Below, one piece after another: positions 40,606 through 52,658 of a stretch of DNA of 64,000 bases; the first letter of the stretch is position 1, and each line of letters starts with the position of its first letter. Source of the DNA: Cystobacter fuscus DSM 2262. Lineage in GTDB: Bacteria > Myxococcota > Myxococcia > Myxococcales > Myxococcaceae. The notes beneath the pieces were generated by a model. That model ran no database searches. It saw only the letters and a program-made list of their open reading frames with translations, and was not told the origin of the DNA. The stretch is taken from NCBI RefSeq assembly GCF_000335475.2, contig NZ_ANAH02000007.1:124001-188000 (forward strand), written 5' to 3'. Both the position numbers and the translations under genes were made by a program.

Positions 40606-40844
40606 ACGCCTCTCCCATCGAGGCTAGCCCCCTGGGCCCCCGCGTCAAAGGCGGCGCACGGCCACCACGCCTGCTCGGATACCTGCTGCGCGTCGTCACC
40701 CGGGGGGGATGAATCTCGTGGAAGTCGGGGAGGAAGGGGGGCGTTCATCGGCTCGGGAGGGGCGGGGGGTTGAGCGGCGTTGACAGGGGGGAGCCCTGCT
40801 ATAAGGTGGCGCGCCCTTTTCCAAGAGATTCCGAGGAGTTGAGC

Positions 40845-41081
40845 ATGGCAGACGCGATGGACCCCAAGCACCTCGACAAGCGCACGGTCGAGCGCTACCT
40901 GCGCAGCGGTCAGCTGGACGAGACCTCGTACAAGCGCCACATCGAGGGCCTGCCGGACGTGGCCGAGAAGTCCGTGCCCGTGGAAACGTTGATGCAGGAC
41001 GAGGACCTCGACGACGACTTCGACGACGAGGACGACGAGGACGAGGACGAGGGCGACGAGGACGCCGAAGCGAACGAGTGA
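40845..41081 (+). CDS. Small acidic protein, unknown function
   Basis: A 78-residue protein: a basic/charged first half (DPKHLDKRTVERYLRSGQLD) and a C-terminal run of Asp and Glu (about residues 54-78). The start is ATG 40845 with GAGGAG before it; the frame extends upstream without a ribosome binding site. It lies 4 bp before the DUF1844 gene and is clearly co-transcribed. The acidic tail could bind basic proteins or metal ions, but no function is known. Confidence 0.8.
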   Translation: MADAMDPKHLDKRTVERYLRSGQLDETSYKRHIEGLPDVAEKSVPVETLMQDEDLDDDFDDEDDEDEDEGDEDAEANE

Positions 41082-41085
41082 GCCC

Positions 41086-41397
41086 ATGAGCGATGAGAAG
41101 CGTGGAGAGACCTTCGTGATGAGGGGCGAGCCGAAGCCGGGCGCGCCCGAGGCCCCCATCACCTTCAGCACCTTTCTCATCGGCCTCGCCTCCAGCGCCC
41201 TCATCCACCTGGGCGAGGCCTCCAACCCGGAGACGGGCAAGGCCGAGCGGGACCTGGTGCTCGCGCGCCAGAGCCTGGATCTGCTGGGGATGCTGCAGGA
41301 GAAGACCCGCGGCAACCTCACGGGCGAGGAAAAGCAGCTCTTCGACAACCTCCTCGCCGACCTGCGCCTGCGCTTCGTGGAGGCGAACAAACGGTGA
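41086..41397 (+). CDS. DUF1844 family protein
   Basis: A 103-residue protein matching DUF1844: ITFSTFLIGLASSALIHLGE, followed by ARQSLDLLGMLQEKTRGNLT, EEKQLFDNLLADLRLRFVEA. The family is widespread in Deltaproteobacteria, Acidobacteria and Planctomycetes without known function. Its stop overlaps the next start (GTGA, 4 bp), so it forms a coupled unit with the membrane protein gene that follows. Confidence 0.88.
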   Translation: MSDEKRGETFVMRGEPKPGAPEAPITFSTFLIGLASSALIHLGEASNPETGKAERDLVLARQSLDLLGMLQEKTRGNLTGEEKQLFDNLLADLRLRFVEANKR

Positions 41398-42038
41398 CGC
41401 CCCCCGCCGCACCCGCCCCCCACAAGGGCCCCCTGCCGCGAGGCCTGCGCTTCGCGGCCTTCGTCTGTCTCGTGCTCTCCGCCTTCACGGGCTTCTTCGC
41501 CCTGAGCGAGTGCCTGGGGCTCAGCCAGCTCGAGGACCCCCGGAACGCCGCCAACTTCTCCCTCGTGGGAGACCCGGTGCTCGACACCCGCATCGCCAAG
41601 GCCCAGATCTCCGCGCTCGAGCCGCTGCGGGAGTCGCGCGCGCTCTTCCTCGGCGCCCTCTCGGTGGTGTGCTCGCTCGCCTTCGTGTCCGCCGGCCGGC
41701 TGCTGCGGCCCGACGGGCTCCCCCTGGAGCGGATGCGCCGGATGCTCGCGGGCTCCACCATCGCCGCCGCCCTGCTGCGCACCATCGACGGTGCCCAGAA
41801 CGCCGTGGTCGCCCGGCGCACGGGCCCCGTCATCGCCGAGGCCCTGAAGACACTCCCCGAGTTCCAGGGCCCCACCGCCGCGTCCCTGGAGCTCGTGGCC
41901 TGGCTGCTGCCCGCCACCACCATTGCCCTCACGGCCCTCATCGCCGGCTCCTTCGCCGTGCTCGGCCAGTACTTCCAGAGTGAGCGGGTGCGTCAGGCCA
42001 TCAGCCTGAGCGACGGGCACCTCGCCAACGAGGAGTAG
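41394..42038 (+). CDS. Four-helix membrane protein, unknown function
   Basis: A 214-residue protein with hydrophobic segments at about residues 18-42 (FAAFVCLVLSAFTGFFALSE), 83-103, 115-135 and 163-190. It starts at a GTG that overlaps the DUF1844 stop. Conserved-looking features are LRTIDGAQNAVVARRTGPVI between helices 3 and 4. No family was recognised. It is probably an inner-membrane partner of the two upstream small proteins. Confidence 0.75.
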   Translation: MTPPAAPAPHKGPLPRGLRFAAFVCLVLSAFTGFFALSECLGLSQLEDPRNAANFSLVGDPVLDTRIAKAQISALEPLRESRALFLGALSVVCSLAFVSAGRLLRPDGLPLERMRRMLAGSTIAAALLRTIDGAQNAVVARRTGPVIAEALKTLPEFQGPTAASLELVAWLLPATTIALTALIAGSFAVLGQYFQSERVRQAISLSDGHLANEE

Positions 42039-42054
42039 CCCTCGGGCGGCGGGC

Positions 42055-42711
42055 TCAGGCGGCGATGCCGTGCAGCAGGTGCTCCAGGGACAGCTCTGGC
42101 CCCGAGTCCTGGAGACTCAACCGCGTCGGCTTCATCTGGTGCAGTTGCAGCAACAGCTCCCGCTCCACCCCGAACACCCACGCCAGGTGGCCCAGGGGCC
42201 AGCGCGCCTGCATCCGCGCGAACGCCGCGTCGTCGAACTCCCCGTCCACGCACTCGGGCAGATCCACCGTGTCGTAACACAGCCGCTCTCCGCCCACATG
42301 CTGTCCCCGGCCAAAAGCGAGCACTTCCTCGTACTCCTGGGGATCATACACGTAGGTGTGCACGGTGACACCGGTGGTGCGTGACAGGGCGCGGGCGAGC
42401 GCGTGGTGCGTGCTGTACCAGTGGGCCCCCCGGCGGCCCGCCGTGAGGGCCGAGTCCAGGGCCAGTCGGACGATCTTCCGCCGCGGGTAGACGGACAGGG
42501 AGAGCACCGTGTCCACCGGGGCGCCGTCCTCGACGAGCGCCTGCTGAGCGAGCGTCCTCAACGGCAGGCTGCCCAGCGACTCGACTCGAATGAGGTAACC
42601 GCCGTGCGATTCCAGGTGGGTGCCCCCCAGGGTGTTCGCGCGGGCATATACCTGGACCGGGTGGGGGAAGGCAACTCCCGAAGAGCCAGAAAGTCCCTGA
42701 AAAGCCCCCAC
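42055..42711 (-). CDS. Hypothetical protein, no recognised family
   Basis: A 218-residue soluble protein without signal peptide. Segments that stand out: [60 protein letters not shown] and [20 protein letters not shown]. The composition is normal for this genome. It is divergent from clpB with 65 bp between the starts, so a shared heat-shock control region is possible. No function can be given. Confidence 0.72.
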   Translation of the reverse strand: MGAFQGLSGSSGVAFPHPVQVYARANTLGGTHLESHGGYLIRVESLGSLPLRTLAQQALVEDGAPVDTVLSLSVYPRRKIVRLALDSALTAGRRGAHWYSTHHALARALSRTTGVTVHTYVYDPQEYEEVLAFGRGQHVGGERLCYDTVDLPECVDGEFDDAAFARMQARWPLGHLAWVFGVERELLLQLHQMKPTRLSLQDSGPELSLEHLLHGIAA

Positions 42712-42776
42712 GGGGCGTGAAAGGAGCTCGGACTGGCCTTCCTTGCCAAGGGGTGCGTGGCCCTTACGTTGGAGAC

Positions 42777-45380
<2,604 letters not shown>

Positions 45381-45410
45381 ACCCCGGGCGCTCGTCCCGG
45401 GCGCCCTTCC

Positions 45411-45444
45411 CCGCCCCGCACGGTGCTCACACCGTGTGGGGCGG
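45411..45444. terminator. Strong bidirectional hairpin terminator
   Basis: CCGCCCCGCACGGTG (45411-45425) pairs with CACCGTGTGGGGCGG (45430-45444), 15 bp with one G-U pair and a 4-nt loop, followed on the plus strand by AGCCGTTTCT. It lies between convergent clpB and the MalG-like permease gene. Confidence 0.75.
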
Positions 45445-45452
45445 AGCCGTTT

Positions 45453-46289
45453 CTAGCCCTTGACGGCGCCCGCCATGAGGCCGGAGACGATGCTGCGCTG
45501 GAAGATGAGCACCAGGACGATGAGCGGCGTCGTCACGATGACGGACGCCGCCATGATGAGGCCCCAGGGCGACTCGTACTGGCTGGCGCCGCTCATCAGC
45601 GCGATGGCCACCGGCACCGTGCGCGCGCTTTGATCCAGCGTGAACGTCAGGGCGAAGAGGAACTCGTTCCACGCCGCGATGAAGGCGAGCAGGCCCGTCG
45701 TCACCAGCGCCGGACGCAGCAGCGGCAGGAAGACGTGCATGCAGACGACCCAGGGCGTGGCACCATCCACCACCGCCGCCTCCTCCAGCTCCTTGGGCAG
45801 TTCACGCATGAACGTCGTCAACACCCACACGGTGAACGGCAGCGTGAAGAGCATGTAGGACAGCGTCAGTCCGGACAGCTTGTTGTACAGCCCCAGGGCG
45901 CGGATGAGTTCGAACATGCCGGAGAGCACCGCGATCTGCGGGAACATCGACACGCCGAGGATCATCAGCATGAGCGGGACACGCCCCCGGAAGCGGATGC
46001 GCGCCAGGGCGAAGGCGGCGGTGATCGCCAGGATGAGCGACACGATCACCACCGAGCTGGCCACCAGCACCGAGTTGAGCAGGTTGCGGCCAAAGGGCTG
46101 CTCGGTGAAGACCGCGACGTAGTTGTGCCACGCCGGCTTCGTGGGCCACCACTGCACCTGGAAGAGCGCGCTGCCCTCCTTGAGCGACGACACCACCGCC
46201 CAATAGTAGGGAAAGAGCGTGTAGACGGTGATGGCCGTCACCAACACGCCGAACGAGATCCGCTTCAACCACACCAGGGCCTGGCTCAT
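45453..46289 (-). CDS. MalG-type sugar ABC transporter permease
   Basis: A 278-residue inner-membrane permease of the carbohydrate uptake CUT1 class, with six predicted helices. The EAA loop that docks the ATPase reads [27 protein letters not shown] (residues EAA...G at about 190-203). It starts [14 protein letters not shown] and ends in [11 protein letters not shown], both typical of MalG-like proteins. ATG 46289 overlaps the MalF-type stop by 4 bp. No ATPase or binding protein is encoded beside it, so it must use components encoded elsewhere. Confidence 0.92.
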   Translation of the reverse strand: MSQALVWLKRISFGVLVTAITVYTLFPYYWAVVSSLKEGSALFQVQWWPTKPAWHNYVAVFTEQPFGRNLLNSVLVASSVVIVSLILAITAAFALARIRFRGRVPLMLMILGVSMFPQIAVLSGMFELIRALGLYNKLSGLTLSYMLFTLPFTVWVLTTFMRELPKELEEAAVVDGATPWVVCMHVFLPLLRPALVTTGLLAFIAAWNEFLFALTFTLDQSARTVPVAIALMSGASQYESPWGLIMAASVIVTTPLIVLVLIFQRSIVSGLMAGAVKG

Positions 46290-47239
46290 GCGGCCTCCTG
46301 AATCACCGAGTTGCGATTCACCAGCATGTAGATGATGGTGAACAGCGCGATGAGCCCGAAGAGCAGCGTCGCCGCCGCGGCCCCCACGCCCAGATCCTGG
46401 AACTCGAACATCTGCTGCCGGGCATAGACGGCCATGGACATGGACTCGCTGCTGTTGCTGGTGAGCACGTAGAACAGATCGAACACCCGCAGGGCGTCCA
46501 GCACACGGAAGATGATGGCCACCAGCATCGGCCCCCGGATGAGCGGCAGGGTGATCTGGAAGAAGACGAGCACCGGGTGGGCCCCATCCAACCGCGCCGC
46601 CTCGTAGAGCTCGTCCGGCAGCATCTGCAGCGCCGCGAGCAGGAGCAGCGTCATGAACGGCGTCGTCTTCCACACGTCCACCGCGATGATGGCGACCATG
46701 GACAGGTTGGGATCCACCGTCCAGGCGATGGGCTCGGAGATCAATCCGACGTACAGAAGCATCTCGTTGATGACGCCGTACTGGTCGTTCAACATCCACC
46801 CCCACATCTTCGCGGACACCACCGTGGGAATGGCCCAGGGAACGAGCACTGCCGCCCGCAGCACGCCCCGGCCCCGGAAGCGGCTGTTGAGCGTGAGCGC
46901 GATGATCATCCCCAGCGCCGTCTCCAGTGTCACGGAGACCCCGGTGAACAGGAACGTGTTGCGCACCGAGCGCCACCAGTCCGGATCCTCCATCACCACG
47001 ACGAAGTTCTCCAGGCCGACGAACTCGGGCGGCTCGCTGCTGCCGAGGTTCGCGTTGGTGAAGGCGAACCAGAAGGTCCGAAAGAGAGGCCACCCCGCAA
47101 CTCCCGCCAACACGACGAGCGTGGGCAACAGGAACAGCCACGCCGCCCGCACGCGCTGCCGGGCCAACATCGAGCCCGGGCTCGGCGCGGAGCCCTCGGA
47201 GGATGGATGGGTTGCTGCCTTTGTGCCGCTGTCCGCCAT
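46286..47239 (-). CDS. MalF-type sugar ABC transporter permease
   Basis: A roughly 317-residue CUT1 permease with six helices (first at about 31-53, [20 protein letters not shown]). The EAA motif is [20 protein letters not shown] followed by [10 protein letters not shown]. It pairs with the MalG-type gene downstream. ATG 47239 is preferred; an in-frame TTG at 47245 with GAGGGG five bases upstream is an alternative. It is divergent from the maltoporin-like gene, which suggests a common oligosaccharide substrate crossing first the outer and then the inner membrane. Confidence 0.9.
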   Translation of the reverse strand: MADSGTKAATHPSSEGSAPSPGSMLARQRVRAAWLFLLPTLVVLAGVAGWPLFRTFWFAFTNANLGSSEPPEFVGLENFVVVMEDPDWWRSVRNTFLFTGVSVTLETALGMIIALTLNSRFRGRGVLRAAVLVPWAIPTVVSAKMWGWMLNDQYGVINEMLLYVGLISEPIAWTVDPNLSMVAIIAVDVWKTTPFMTLLLLAALQMLPDELYEAARLDGAHPVLVFFQITLPLIRGPMLVAIIFRVLDALRVFDLFYVLTSNSSESMSMAVYARQQMFEFQDLGVGAAAATLLFGLIALFTIIYMLVNRNSVIQEAA

Positions 47240-47704
47240 ACTCAACGCGTCCCCTCGTGGTTCATCAATGCGTTACAAGTCAAGAATTCATCCATGTCGT
47301 TCCCACCGCGGCCGCCCTTCACCGCCACGGACCATAGGACTTCAAACCAATCCAGCCAAAGCCAATGGTCCGCGCCCCCACCATCTCACCCGTAGACAGT
47401 CATGAGCGCCGGACCCGCGGACTGCCGTTGGCGGGACGAGCCGAATCACTCCCTCGCACCAATGGTCTTGCTTACACGTTTCAGCCTTCGAGTCCCTGCC
47501 CAGGCCGGTACTTTCCAACAGGAAAACTGGAGCGGCGGCCCTCGTGGGCGCTCTCCGCCTGTCTCGCATTCGACGCCTGCCTCCGGTGGGAAGAACGACG
47601 CGTAGCAGCATCCCTAATTTTCTCGACAAACCCAACAACTTCGGTGTCAGAGTATGTGCAGCAGAGTATGAGCTGCCCTGCGGACCCCTTGTGAGATTGA
47701 CTTC
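47240..47704. other. Divergent intergenic region, malF-type / porin
   Basis: 465 bp without a convincing gene. It contains a CG-centred imperfect palindrome (listed separately), and a short direct repeat CAGAGTATG near 47648 and 47660, close to the porin start. Base composition is lower in GC than the surroundings, as expected for a regulatory region. No clear sigma-70 promoter could be chosen. Confidence 0.6.
47470..47485. promoter_or_regulatory. Candidate LacI-family operator
   Basis: GCTTACACGTTTCAGC is an imperfect 16 bp palindrome (12 of 16 positions symmetric) with a central CG, the form typical of LacI/MalR-type operators of sugar genes. It lies in the middle of the divergent permease/porin region. 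No regulator gene is in the window. Confidence 0.3.
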
Positions 47705-49138
47705 ATGACACTTGACTCCACCCCTACCCTGTCCCGCCTCTGGCGCGTCTGCCTGATGCTGTGCGTCATCGCCCTGGCGGCGGGTTCCACACCGGCGAAC
47801 GCGAGCCTCCTGTACGACCGTCTCGAGATCTCCATGTACGGCCGCATGGGCGTCGCCTGGGATCCCAGCTCGGGCCGCTACATCCAGGGACAGCGCATGA
47901 ACGTGACGGGCAGCGCCATCGGCGGCCGTCTCGAGGAAGGCGACTATCTCGAGCCCGCGATCAAGCTGCACCTGCTCGCGCCGAGCACGGACACGAGCGC
48001 GCCGTACGTGGACTTCGTCATCACCCCGTCCATGTACACCCAGAACGGCCTGTTCGCCGGCGCGATCAGCAACAACGGCGACCCGCTCGTCATCGCGCTC
48101 TTCCAGGCCTACGTGGAGGCGGGCAACATCCTGCTGCCCAACCTGCGGGTGTGGGGCGGCGCCCGGTTCTACCGCGGCACGGACGTGCACATCGCGGATA
48201 TCTTCTACTTCAACAACCTGGCGGGACAGGGCGGTGGCGTGATGTACGGCCCGTTGGATCTGGCCATCATCATGCAGACCGCGGTCGGCCCCGGCGGCCA
48301 GTACAACTTCGACGTGAACGGCAACGGCCGCCTGGATGCGGGAGACATCCGGCGCCAGCGCACCGTGTTCGTCGCGCAGTACGTGCACAAGCTAGAGGCC
48401 GGTCACTCCTTCCATGGCCTGGCGGAACTGCACCTGCTGCCGGCCGCCAAGGTGACGCGACAGTCGGATGGCGAGGTGGTCGGCCTCAACGCCGACATGG
48501 GCTGGGTGCTGGGCGCCAAGGCGCACTTCGACCTGGGCAACGGCTCCTTCAATGACATGTCCATCCGCTATGGCAGCCGCGCCGCCAGCGGCGCGCGTGG
48601 CGGTGCCCAGACGTACTACTCGTTTGGCCAGGCCAACACCGAGGGTGTCTATGACGACTCCGCGGGCATCCAGGCCGTGGATCACTTCCTCTACAACTTC
48701 GGCAATGCCTTCAGCCTCAACGCCTACGCCATCCTGCACTGGGGCCAGGGTCTGCGGAACCGGACCGACGCCGAGGGCGCGCCCGGCACCATCGTGGGCA
48801 ACGCCATGGACTTCGGCGTGGGCGCCCGCGGCGAGTACTACTTCACCGACCACCTCCACCTCATCGGCGAGGCCCACTACCAGGGCGTCAAGCAGGTCGG
48901 TATCGCCAACGGCGAGCTGGCCACGGCCCTGAAGCTGACCATCGCGCCCACCTTCGTTCCGCTCGGCGGCCGCACCATGTGGGCCCGCCCCCACTTCCGC
49001 CTCTTCTACACGGCCGCCTTCTACAACGATGCCGCGGCGATCGGCCTCGTCTCGCCCTACCAGCAGGTCGTGTCCGACAACGGCCGTCCGGTCAAGGTCG
49101 GCCACTACCTGGGCACGCGCGTGGAGTGGTGGTTCTAG
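47705..49138 (+). CDS. Maltoporin (LamB)-like outer-membrane carbohydrate porin
   Basis: A 477-residue outer-membrane beta-barrel. The signal peptide (CVIALAAGSTPANA) ends near residue 36. The mature part begins with LEISMYGRMGVAWDPSSGRY, and LRVWGGARFYRGTDVHIADI followed by FNNLAGQGGGV parallels the LamB loop that has RYYQRHDVHM. The chain ends in aromatic VEWWF, the C-terminal Phe needed for Bam insertion. It is divergent from the MalFG-type permeases. The overall size and motifs fit LamB; the specific sugar cannot be told. Confidence 0.82.
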   Translation: MTLDSTPTLSRLWRVCLMLCVIALAAGSTPANASLLYDRLEISMYGRMGVAWDPSSGRYIQGQRMNVTGSAIGGRLEEGDYLEPAIKLHLLAPSTDTSAPYVDFVITPSMYTQNGLFAGAISNNGDPLVIALFQAYVEAGNILLPNLRVWGGARFYRGTDVHIADIFYFNNLAGQGGGVMYGPLDLAIIMQTAVGPGGQYNFDVNGNGRLDAGDIRRQRTVFVAQYVHKLEAGHSFHGLAELHLLPAAKVTRQSDGEVVGLNADMGWVLGAKAHFDLGNGSFNDMSIRYGSRAASGARGGAQTYYSFGQANTEGVYDDSAGIQAVDHFLYNFGNAFSLNAYAILHWGQGLRNRTDAEGAPGTIVGNAMDFGVGARGEYYFTDHLHLIGEAHYQGVKQVGIANGELATALKLTIAPTFVPLGGRTMWARPHFRLFYTAAFYNDAAAIGLVSPYQQVVSDNGRPVKVGHYLGTRVEWWF

Positions 49139-49154
49139 TCTTCCCCGGGAAAGG

Positions 49155-49179
49155 CTCCCACGGCACCTGACCGTGGGAG
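49155..49179. terminator. Hairpin terminator after the porin gene
   Basis: CTCCCACGG (49155-49163) and CCGTGGGAG (49171-49179) form a perfect 9 bp stem 16 bp after the porin stop. No U-tract follows directly. Confidence 0.5.
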
Positions 49180-49187
49180 GCTCCCCC

Positions 49188-49238
49188 AAGGCCCGTCTCT
49201 TCCCGGCTCCGCGAGGCGCCACTGGAAGGACGGGCCTT
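49188..49238. terminator. Second hairpin between convergent porin and yjfF-type genes
   Basis: AAGGCCCGTC (49188-49197) and GACGGGCCTT (49229-49238) are perfect 10 bp complements with a 31 bp loop, followed by CTGCTTTG. It could terminate either gene. Confidence 0.4.
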
Positions 49239-49247
49239 CTGCTTTGC

Positions 49248-50207
49248 TCAGGTGGCGCGGCCCACGCCCGCCCGCCGCGTCAGCACCTTCTGCAAGAGCA
49301 CGAACGCCAGCAGCAGGCCGCCAATGGCCACGCGGGTCATCCCCGAGCTCATCATGCCCTCGTACGTGGTGATGGACGTGAGGATGAGGCCCAGCATCAA
49401 CACGCCGATGAGCGTGCCGAACACCGAGCCCACCCCGCCCGCCAGCAGCGTGCCGCCAATCACCACCGTGGCGATGGCGTCGAGCTCCATGCCCACGCCT
49501 TCCAGGTGGCTGCCGCTCGACAGGTAGAAGGTGAGCGCCGCCCCGGCGAACGACGCGCAGAAGCCACTGACGGCGTAGACCGCGATCTTCGTGCGCCGCA
49601 CCGGCAGGCCCATGAGCAGCGCGGCCTCCTCCCCTCCCCCGAGCGCGTAGACCTCACGGCCGAAGGGCGTCAGCACCGCCACGTACCACCCCACCAACAC
49701 GAAGCCCAGGAACAGCACCGCCGTCACCGGCAGCGCTCCCACGCTGGCCAGGGCGATGGCCGTGTGGCGTGGATCCGAGATGGAGATGGACTCCAGGTGG
49801 ATGAGGAAGGCGAGACCCCGGACGAAGAACATCCCCGCGAGCGTGACGATGAACGGTTTGATGCCCGTCGCGTGGATGATGGCCCCCATCACCGCGCCCA
49901 ACGCGGTGCCACACACGACCGACGCCGCGATGGCCGCGTACACGTTCCAGTGCAGGTCCATGACCAGCACGCCGATGACCACGCTGGAAAAGGACATCAC
50001 CGCCCCCACGGACAGATCGATTCCACCCGAGAGGATGACGAACGTCATGCCCACCGCCACGATGCCCAGCACCGCGTTGTTGGACAGGAAGTTGATGAAG
50101 ACCGGCAGCGAGAAGAAGCCCTCGTAGCGGAGCGCCGCCACCGCGTAGAGCAGCACGTAGACGAACAAGCCCGCCAGCACGGTGATGTGTTTGCGCACGA
50201 AGTTCAT
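49248..50207 (-). CDS. yjfF: Furanose ABC transporter permease, YjfF type
   Basis: A 319-residue permease of the CUT2 (ribose/galactofuranose) class with 8-10 helices. It shows VAVGMTFVILSGGIDLSVGA, the signature of RbsC/YtfT/YjfF proteins, and GVGMELDAIATVVIGGTLLAG followed by GSVFGTLIGV. The gene order ytfQ-ytfR-ytfT-yjfF makes this the fourth component. ATG 50207 overlaps the previous stop by 4 bp. In E. coli this system imports D-galactofuranose; arabinofuranose is also plausible here given the GH43 neighbours. Confidence 0.9.
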   Translation of the reverse strand: MNFVRKHITVLAGLFVYVLLYAVAALRYEGFFSLPVFINFLSNNAVLGIVAVGMTFVILSGGIDLSVGAVMSFSSVVIGVLVMDLHWNVYAAIAASVVCGTALGAVMGAIIHATGIKPFIVTLAGMFFVRGLAFLIHLESISISDPRHTAIALASVGALPVTAVLFLGFVLVGWYVAVLTPFGREVYALGGGEEAALLMGLPVRRTKIAVYAVSGFCASFAGAALTFYLSSGSHLEGVGMELDAIATVVIGGTLLAGGVGSVFGTLIGVLMLGLILTSITTYEGMMSSGMTRVAIGGLLLAFVLLQKVLTRRAGVGRAT

Positions 50208-51184
50208 GCGGCCTCCGCGGACCGGAAGCGACGCGCCAGCCGCTCGAAGGCGGGCGTCTGCATGAAGCACACGGACAGCGCCACCGCGGCCTTGATGATG
50301 AGCGTGTGCTCGGTGATGACCCCGCGCATCTGGAGCATGGTGGTGAGCGTCTGGATGAAGGTGGCCCCGATGAGCGAGCCCACGAGGTTGGCCCGCCCTC
50401 CCGTCAGGCTCGTGCCGCCCAGCACGACGGCGAGGATGGCATCCAACTCCAGGTAGAGCCCGGCGTTGGCCACGTCCGCCTCCTTGATGTCCGCCGCGGC
50501 GATGAGCCCGGCGAGCCCCGCGCACAAGGAACACGTCATGTGCGCCACCAGCCGGATGACATGCACCCGCAGGCCACACAACCGCGCGGCGCGCGGGTTG
50601 CTCCCCATCGCCTCGAGGTAGAGCCCCGCCGCGGTCTTGGTCAGCATCAGCCCCACGAGCAGCGCCAGCGCCGCCACGAGGAAGATGGGAAACGGCAGGC
50701 CCAGCACCGTCCCGTTACCGATGAACTCGAAGGCCGGCACCTCGAAGCGGATCTTCTGATCATGCGTGAGCGCCTGCGCGAGCCCTCGCCCCATCACCAG
50801 CATCACCAACGTCACGATGATGGGCTGGATGCCGCCATAGGCGACGAGCGCCCCGTTGAAAGCGCCCACCCCCATCGCCAGGGCCAGGGCGGCCAGCACC
50901 GCCACGGGCACCGACTGCCCCTGCTCCGTCATCAGCAGCGCCGCGACCGCGCCCGACAGCGCCATCACCGAGCCGACCGACAGATCGATTCCTCCCAGGG
51001 CGATGACCAGCGTCATCCCCACGGACAGGAGCATGACGGGGGCACCGTTCTGGAAGATGTCCACGAGCGTGCCGAACAGCCGGCCGTCGCGCAGCTCCAG
51101 CCGCGCGAAGCCCGGGGTGAACAGCAGGTTGAAGACGAGCAGCGCCGCGAGCGCCACCCAGGGCCAGAAATTCCTAGCGCGCAT
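50204..51184 (-). CDS. ytfT: Furanose ABC transporter permease, YtfT type
   Basis: A 326-residue CUT2 permease. It contains LSVGMTLVIALGGIDLSVGS and GLYLELDAILAVVLGGTSLT followed by NLVGSLIGATFIQTL, both conserved in YtfT/RbsC proteins. Two different permeases forming a heterodimer is the hallmark of Ytf-type systems. Its start overlaps the ATPase gene end by 11 bp and its stop overlaps the yjfF-type start by 4 bp, so translation of the whole set is coupled. Confidence 0.9.
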   Translation of the reverse strand: MRARNFWPWVALAALLVFNLLFTPGFARLELRDGRLFGTLVDIFQNGAPVMLLSVGMTLVIALGGIDLSVGSVMALSGAVAALLMTEQGQSVPVAVLAALALAMGVGAFNGALVAYGGIQPIIVTLVMLVMGRGLAQALTHDQKIRFEVPAFEFIGNGTVLGLPFPIFLVAALALLVGLMLTKTAAGLYLEAMGSNPRAARLCGLRVHVIRLVAHMTCSLCAGLAGLIAAADIKEADVANAGLYLELDAILAVVLGGTSLTGGRANLVGSLIGATFIQTLTTMLQMRGVITEHTLIIKAAVALSVCFMQTPAFERLARRFRSAEAA

Positions 51185-52658
51185 CGGTGTCCTCGCTGGC
51201 GATCATCTTCATGACCTCTGGCAGCGTCGTGCGCGACAGCTCCCCCACCTTCTTGCGATCCCGGAACACGGCGATGCGATGAGACAGCCGGAGCACTTCC
51301 TCCAGCGCCGCCGAGATGAAGAGCACCGCGAGTCCTTTCTGGGACAGTTGCTGGATGAGCTTCTCGATCTCCCCCTTGGCCCCCACGTCGATGCCGCGCG
51401 TCGGCTCGTCGAGGATGAGCAGGCGCGGCTCGTACGCGAGCCACCGGGCGAGGATGACCTTCTGCTGATTGCCGCCGCTGAGCAGGCGGATGGGTTGCTC
51501 CACCGAGGGCGTCTTGATGCCCAGCTTCGTCACGAACTCCTGGGCGAGCTGCATCTGACGCGCGTACGACAAGGTGAAGCCCAGCTTGCGCTGGACGACC
51601 AGCGCGATGTTCTCGCGCACCGACAACTCCGGGAAGATACCCTCCGCCTTGCGATCCTCGGGCAGGAAGGCCATCCCCTGGTCAATCGCGTGGCGGGGAC
51701 CCTTGGACGGCTCACCATTGAGTGTTCCGCTCCGGGCATGGTCGGCGCCGAACAACAGACGCGCGGCCTCCGTGCGGCCCGAGCCCAACAACCCCGCGAA
51801 GCCCACCACCTCGCCCTCGTGCAACGTCAGATCGAACGCGGGCACGCCCCGGCGCTCCAGTGCCCGGGCCTCGACGACCACCGGCCGCTGGGCCGGCCCA
51901 TGCTCGTGCAGCGCGGGCTCCACTTCCTCGGGCACCTTGCCCAGCATGTGCGAGACCAGATCCAGACGCGAGAGCTGGCTGGCCTCGTACGTGCCCACGT
52001 GCGCGCCGTTGCGCAGCACGGTGATACGATCGCTCACCCGGTAGACCTGATCCAGGAAGTGGGTGACGAAGATGATGCCGAGTCCCCGCTGCTTCAGCTT
52101 CACGATGGTGTCGAGCAGCACCTCCGTCTCGTGGCTGTCGAGACTCGAGGTCGGCTCGTCCATGATGAGCACCCGGGCGCGCGTCTGCACGGCGCGGGCG
52201 ATCGCCACGAGCTGCTGCACGGCGGCCGACAACGTGCCCAGCGGCTGGGTGACGTCGACGTGCAGATCGAAGGTGGCGAGGATCTCCTCGGCCTGACGGC
52301 GCATGGCCCGCCAGTCGATGCCGAACCAGCGCCGGGGGGCGCGGCCGAGGAACAGGTTCTCCGCCACCGTGAGGGTCGGGATGAGGCTGAGTTCCTGGTA
52401 GATGGTGCTGATGCCCTTCTTCTGGGCATCACCTGGCGAGGTGGGATGGAAGTCACGTCCCTCGAAGGTGAGGGAGCCTCCATCTCGCGCATAGACGCCG
52501 GTGAGGATCTTGATGAGCGTGGACTTGCCGGCGCCATTCTGGCCCATCAAGGAGTGGACTTCGCCCGCACGAACTTCGAGGTCCACGCCCGCCAGCGCGT
52601 GGACCCCGGGAAAACGTTTCTGGACTCCGCGAGCGATGAGGATGGGCTCAGTACTCAC
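51174..52658 (-). CDS. ytfR: Furanose ABC transporter ATPase, YtfR type (two nucleotide-binding domains)
   Basis: A 494-residue double ABC ATPase of the CUT2 class. The first domain has Walker A GQNGAGKSTLIKIL, Q-loop TIYQELSLIPTLTVAENLFL, signature LSAAVQQLVAIARAV and Walker B VLIMDEPTSSLDS. The second has a Walker A replaced by GLLGSGRTEAARLL (as usual for MglA/RbsA/YtfR), signature LSGGNQQKVILARWL and LLILDEPTRGIDVG. The GTG start at 52658 lies within the last codons of the binding-protein gene. Confidence 0.94.
   Translation of the reverse strand: MSTEPILIARGVQKRFPGVHALAGVDLEVRAGEVHSLMGQNGAGKSTLIKILTGVYARDGGSLTFEGRDFHPTSPGDAQKKGISTIYQELSLIPTLTVAENLFLGRAPRRWFGIDWRAMRRQAEEILATFDLHVDVTQPLGTLSAAVQQLVAIARAVQTRARVLIMDEPTSSLDSHETEVLLDTIVKLKQRGLGIIFVTHFLDQVYRVSDRITVLRNGAHVGTYEASQLSRLDLVSHMLGKVPEEVEPALHEHGPAQRPVVVEARALERRGVPAFDLTLHEGEVVGFAGLLGSGRTEAARLLFGADHARSGTLNGEPSKGPRHAIDQGMAFLPEDRKAEGIFPELSVRENIALVVQRKLGFTLSYARQMQLAQEFVTKLGIKTPSVEQPIRLLSGGNQQKVILARWLAYEPRLLILDEPTRGIDVGAKGEIEKLIQQLSQKGLAVLFISAALEEVLRLSHRIAVFRDRKKVGELSRTTLPEVMKMIASEDTDAR

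Noticed and set aside
42717-42776. Upstream GTG start for ClpB
   Set aside because: It would add 20 residues absent from ClpB homologues; the ATG at 42777 fits.
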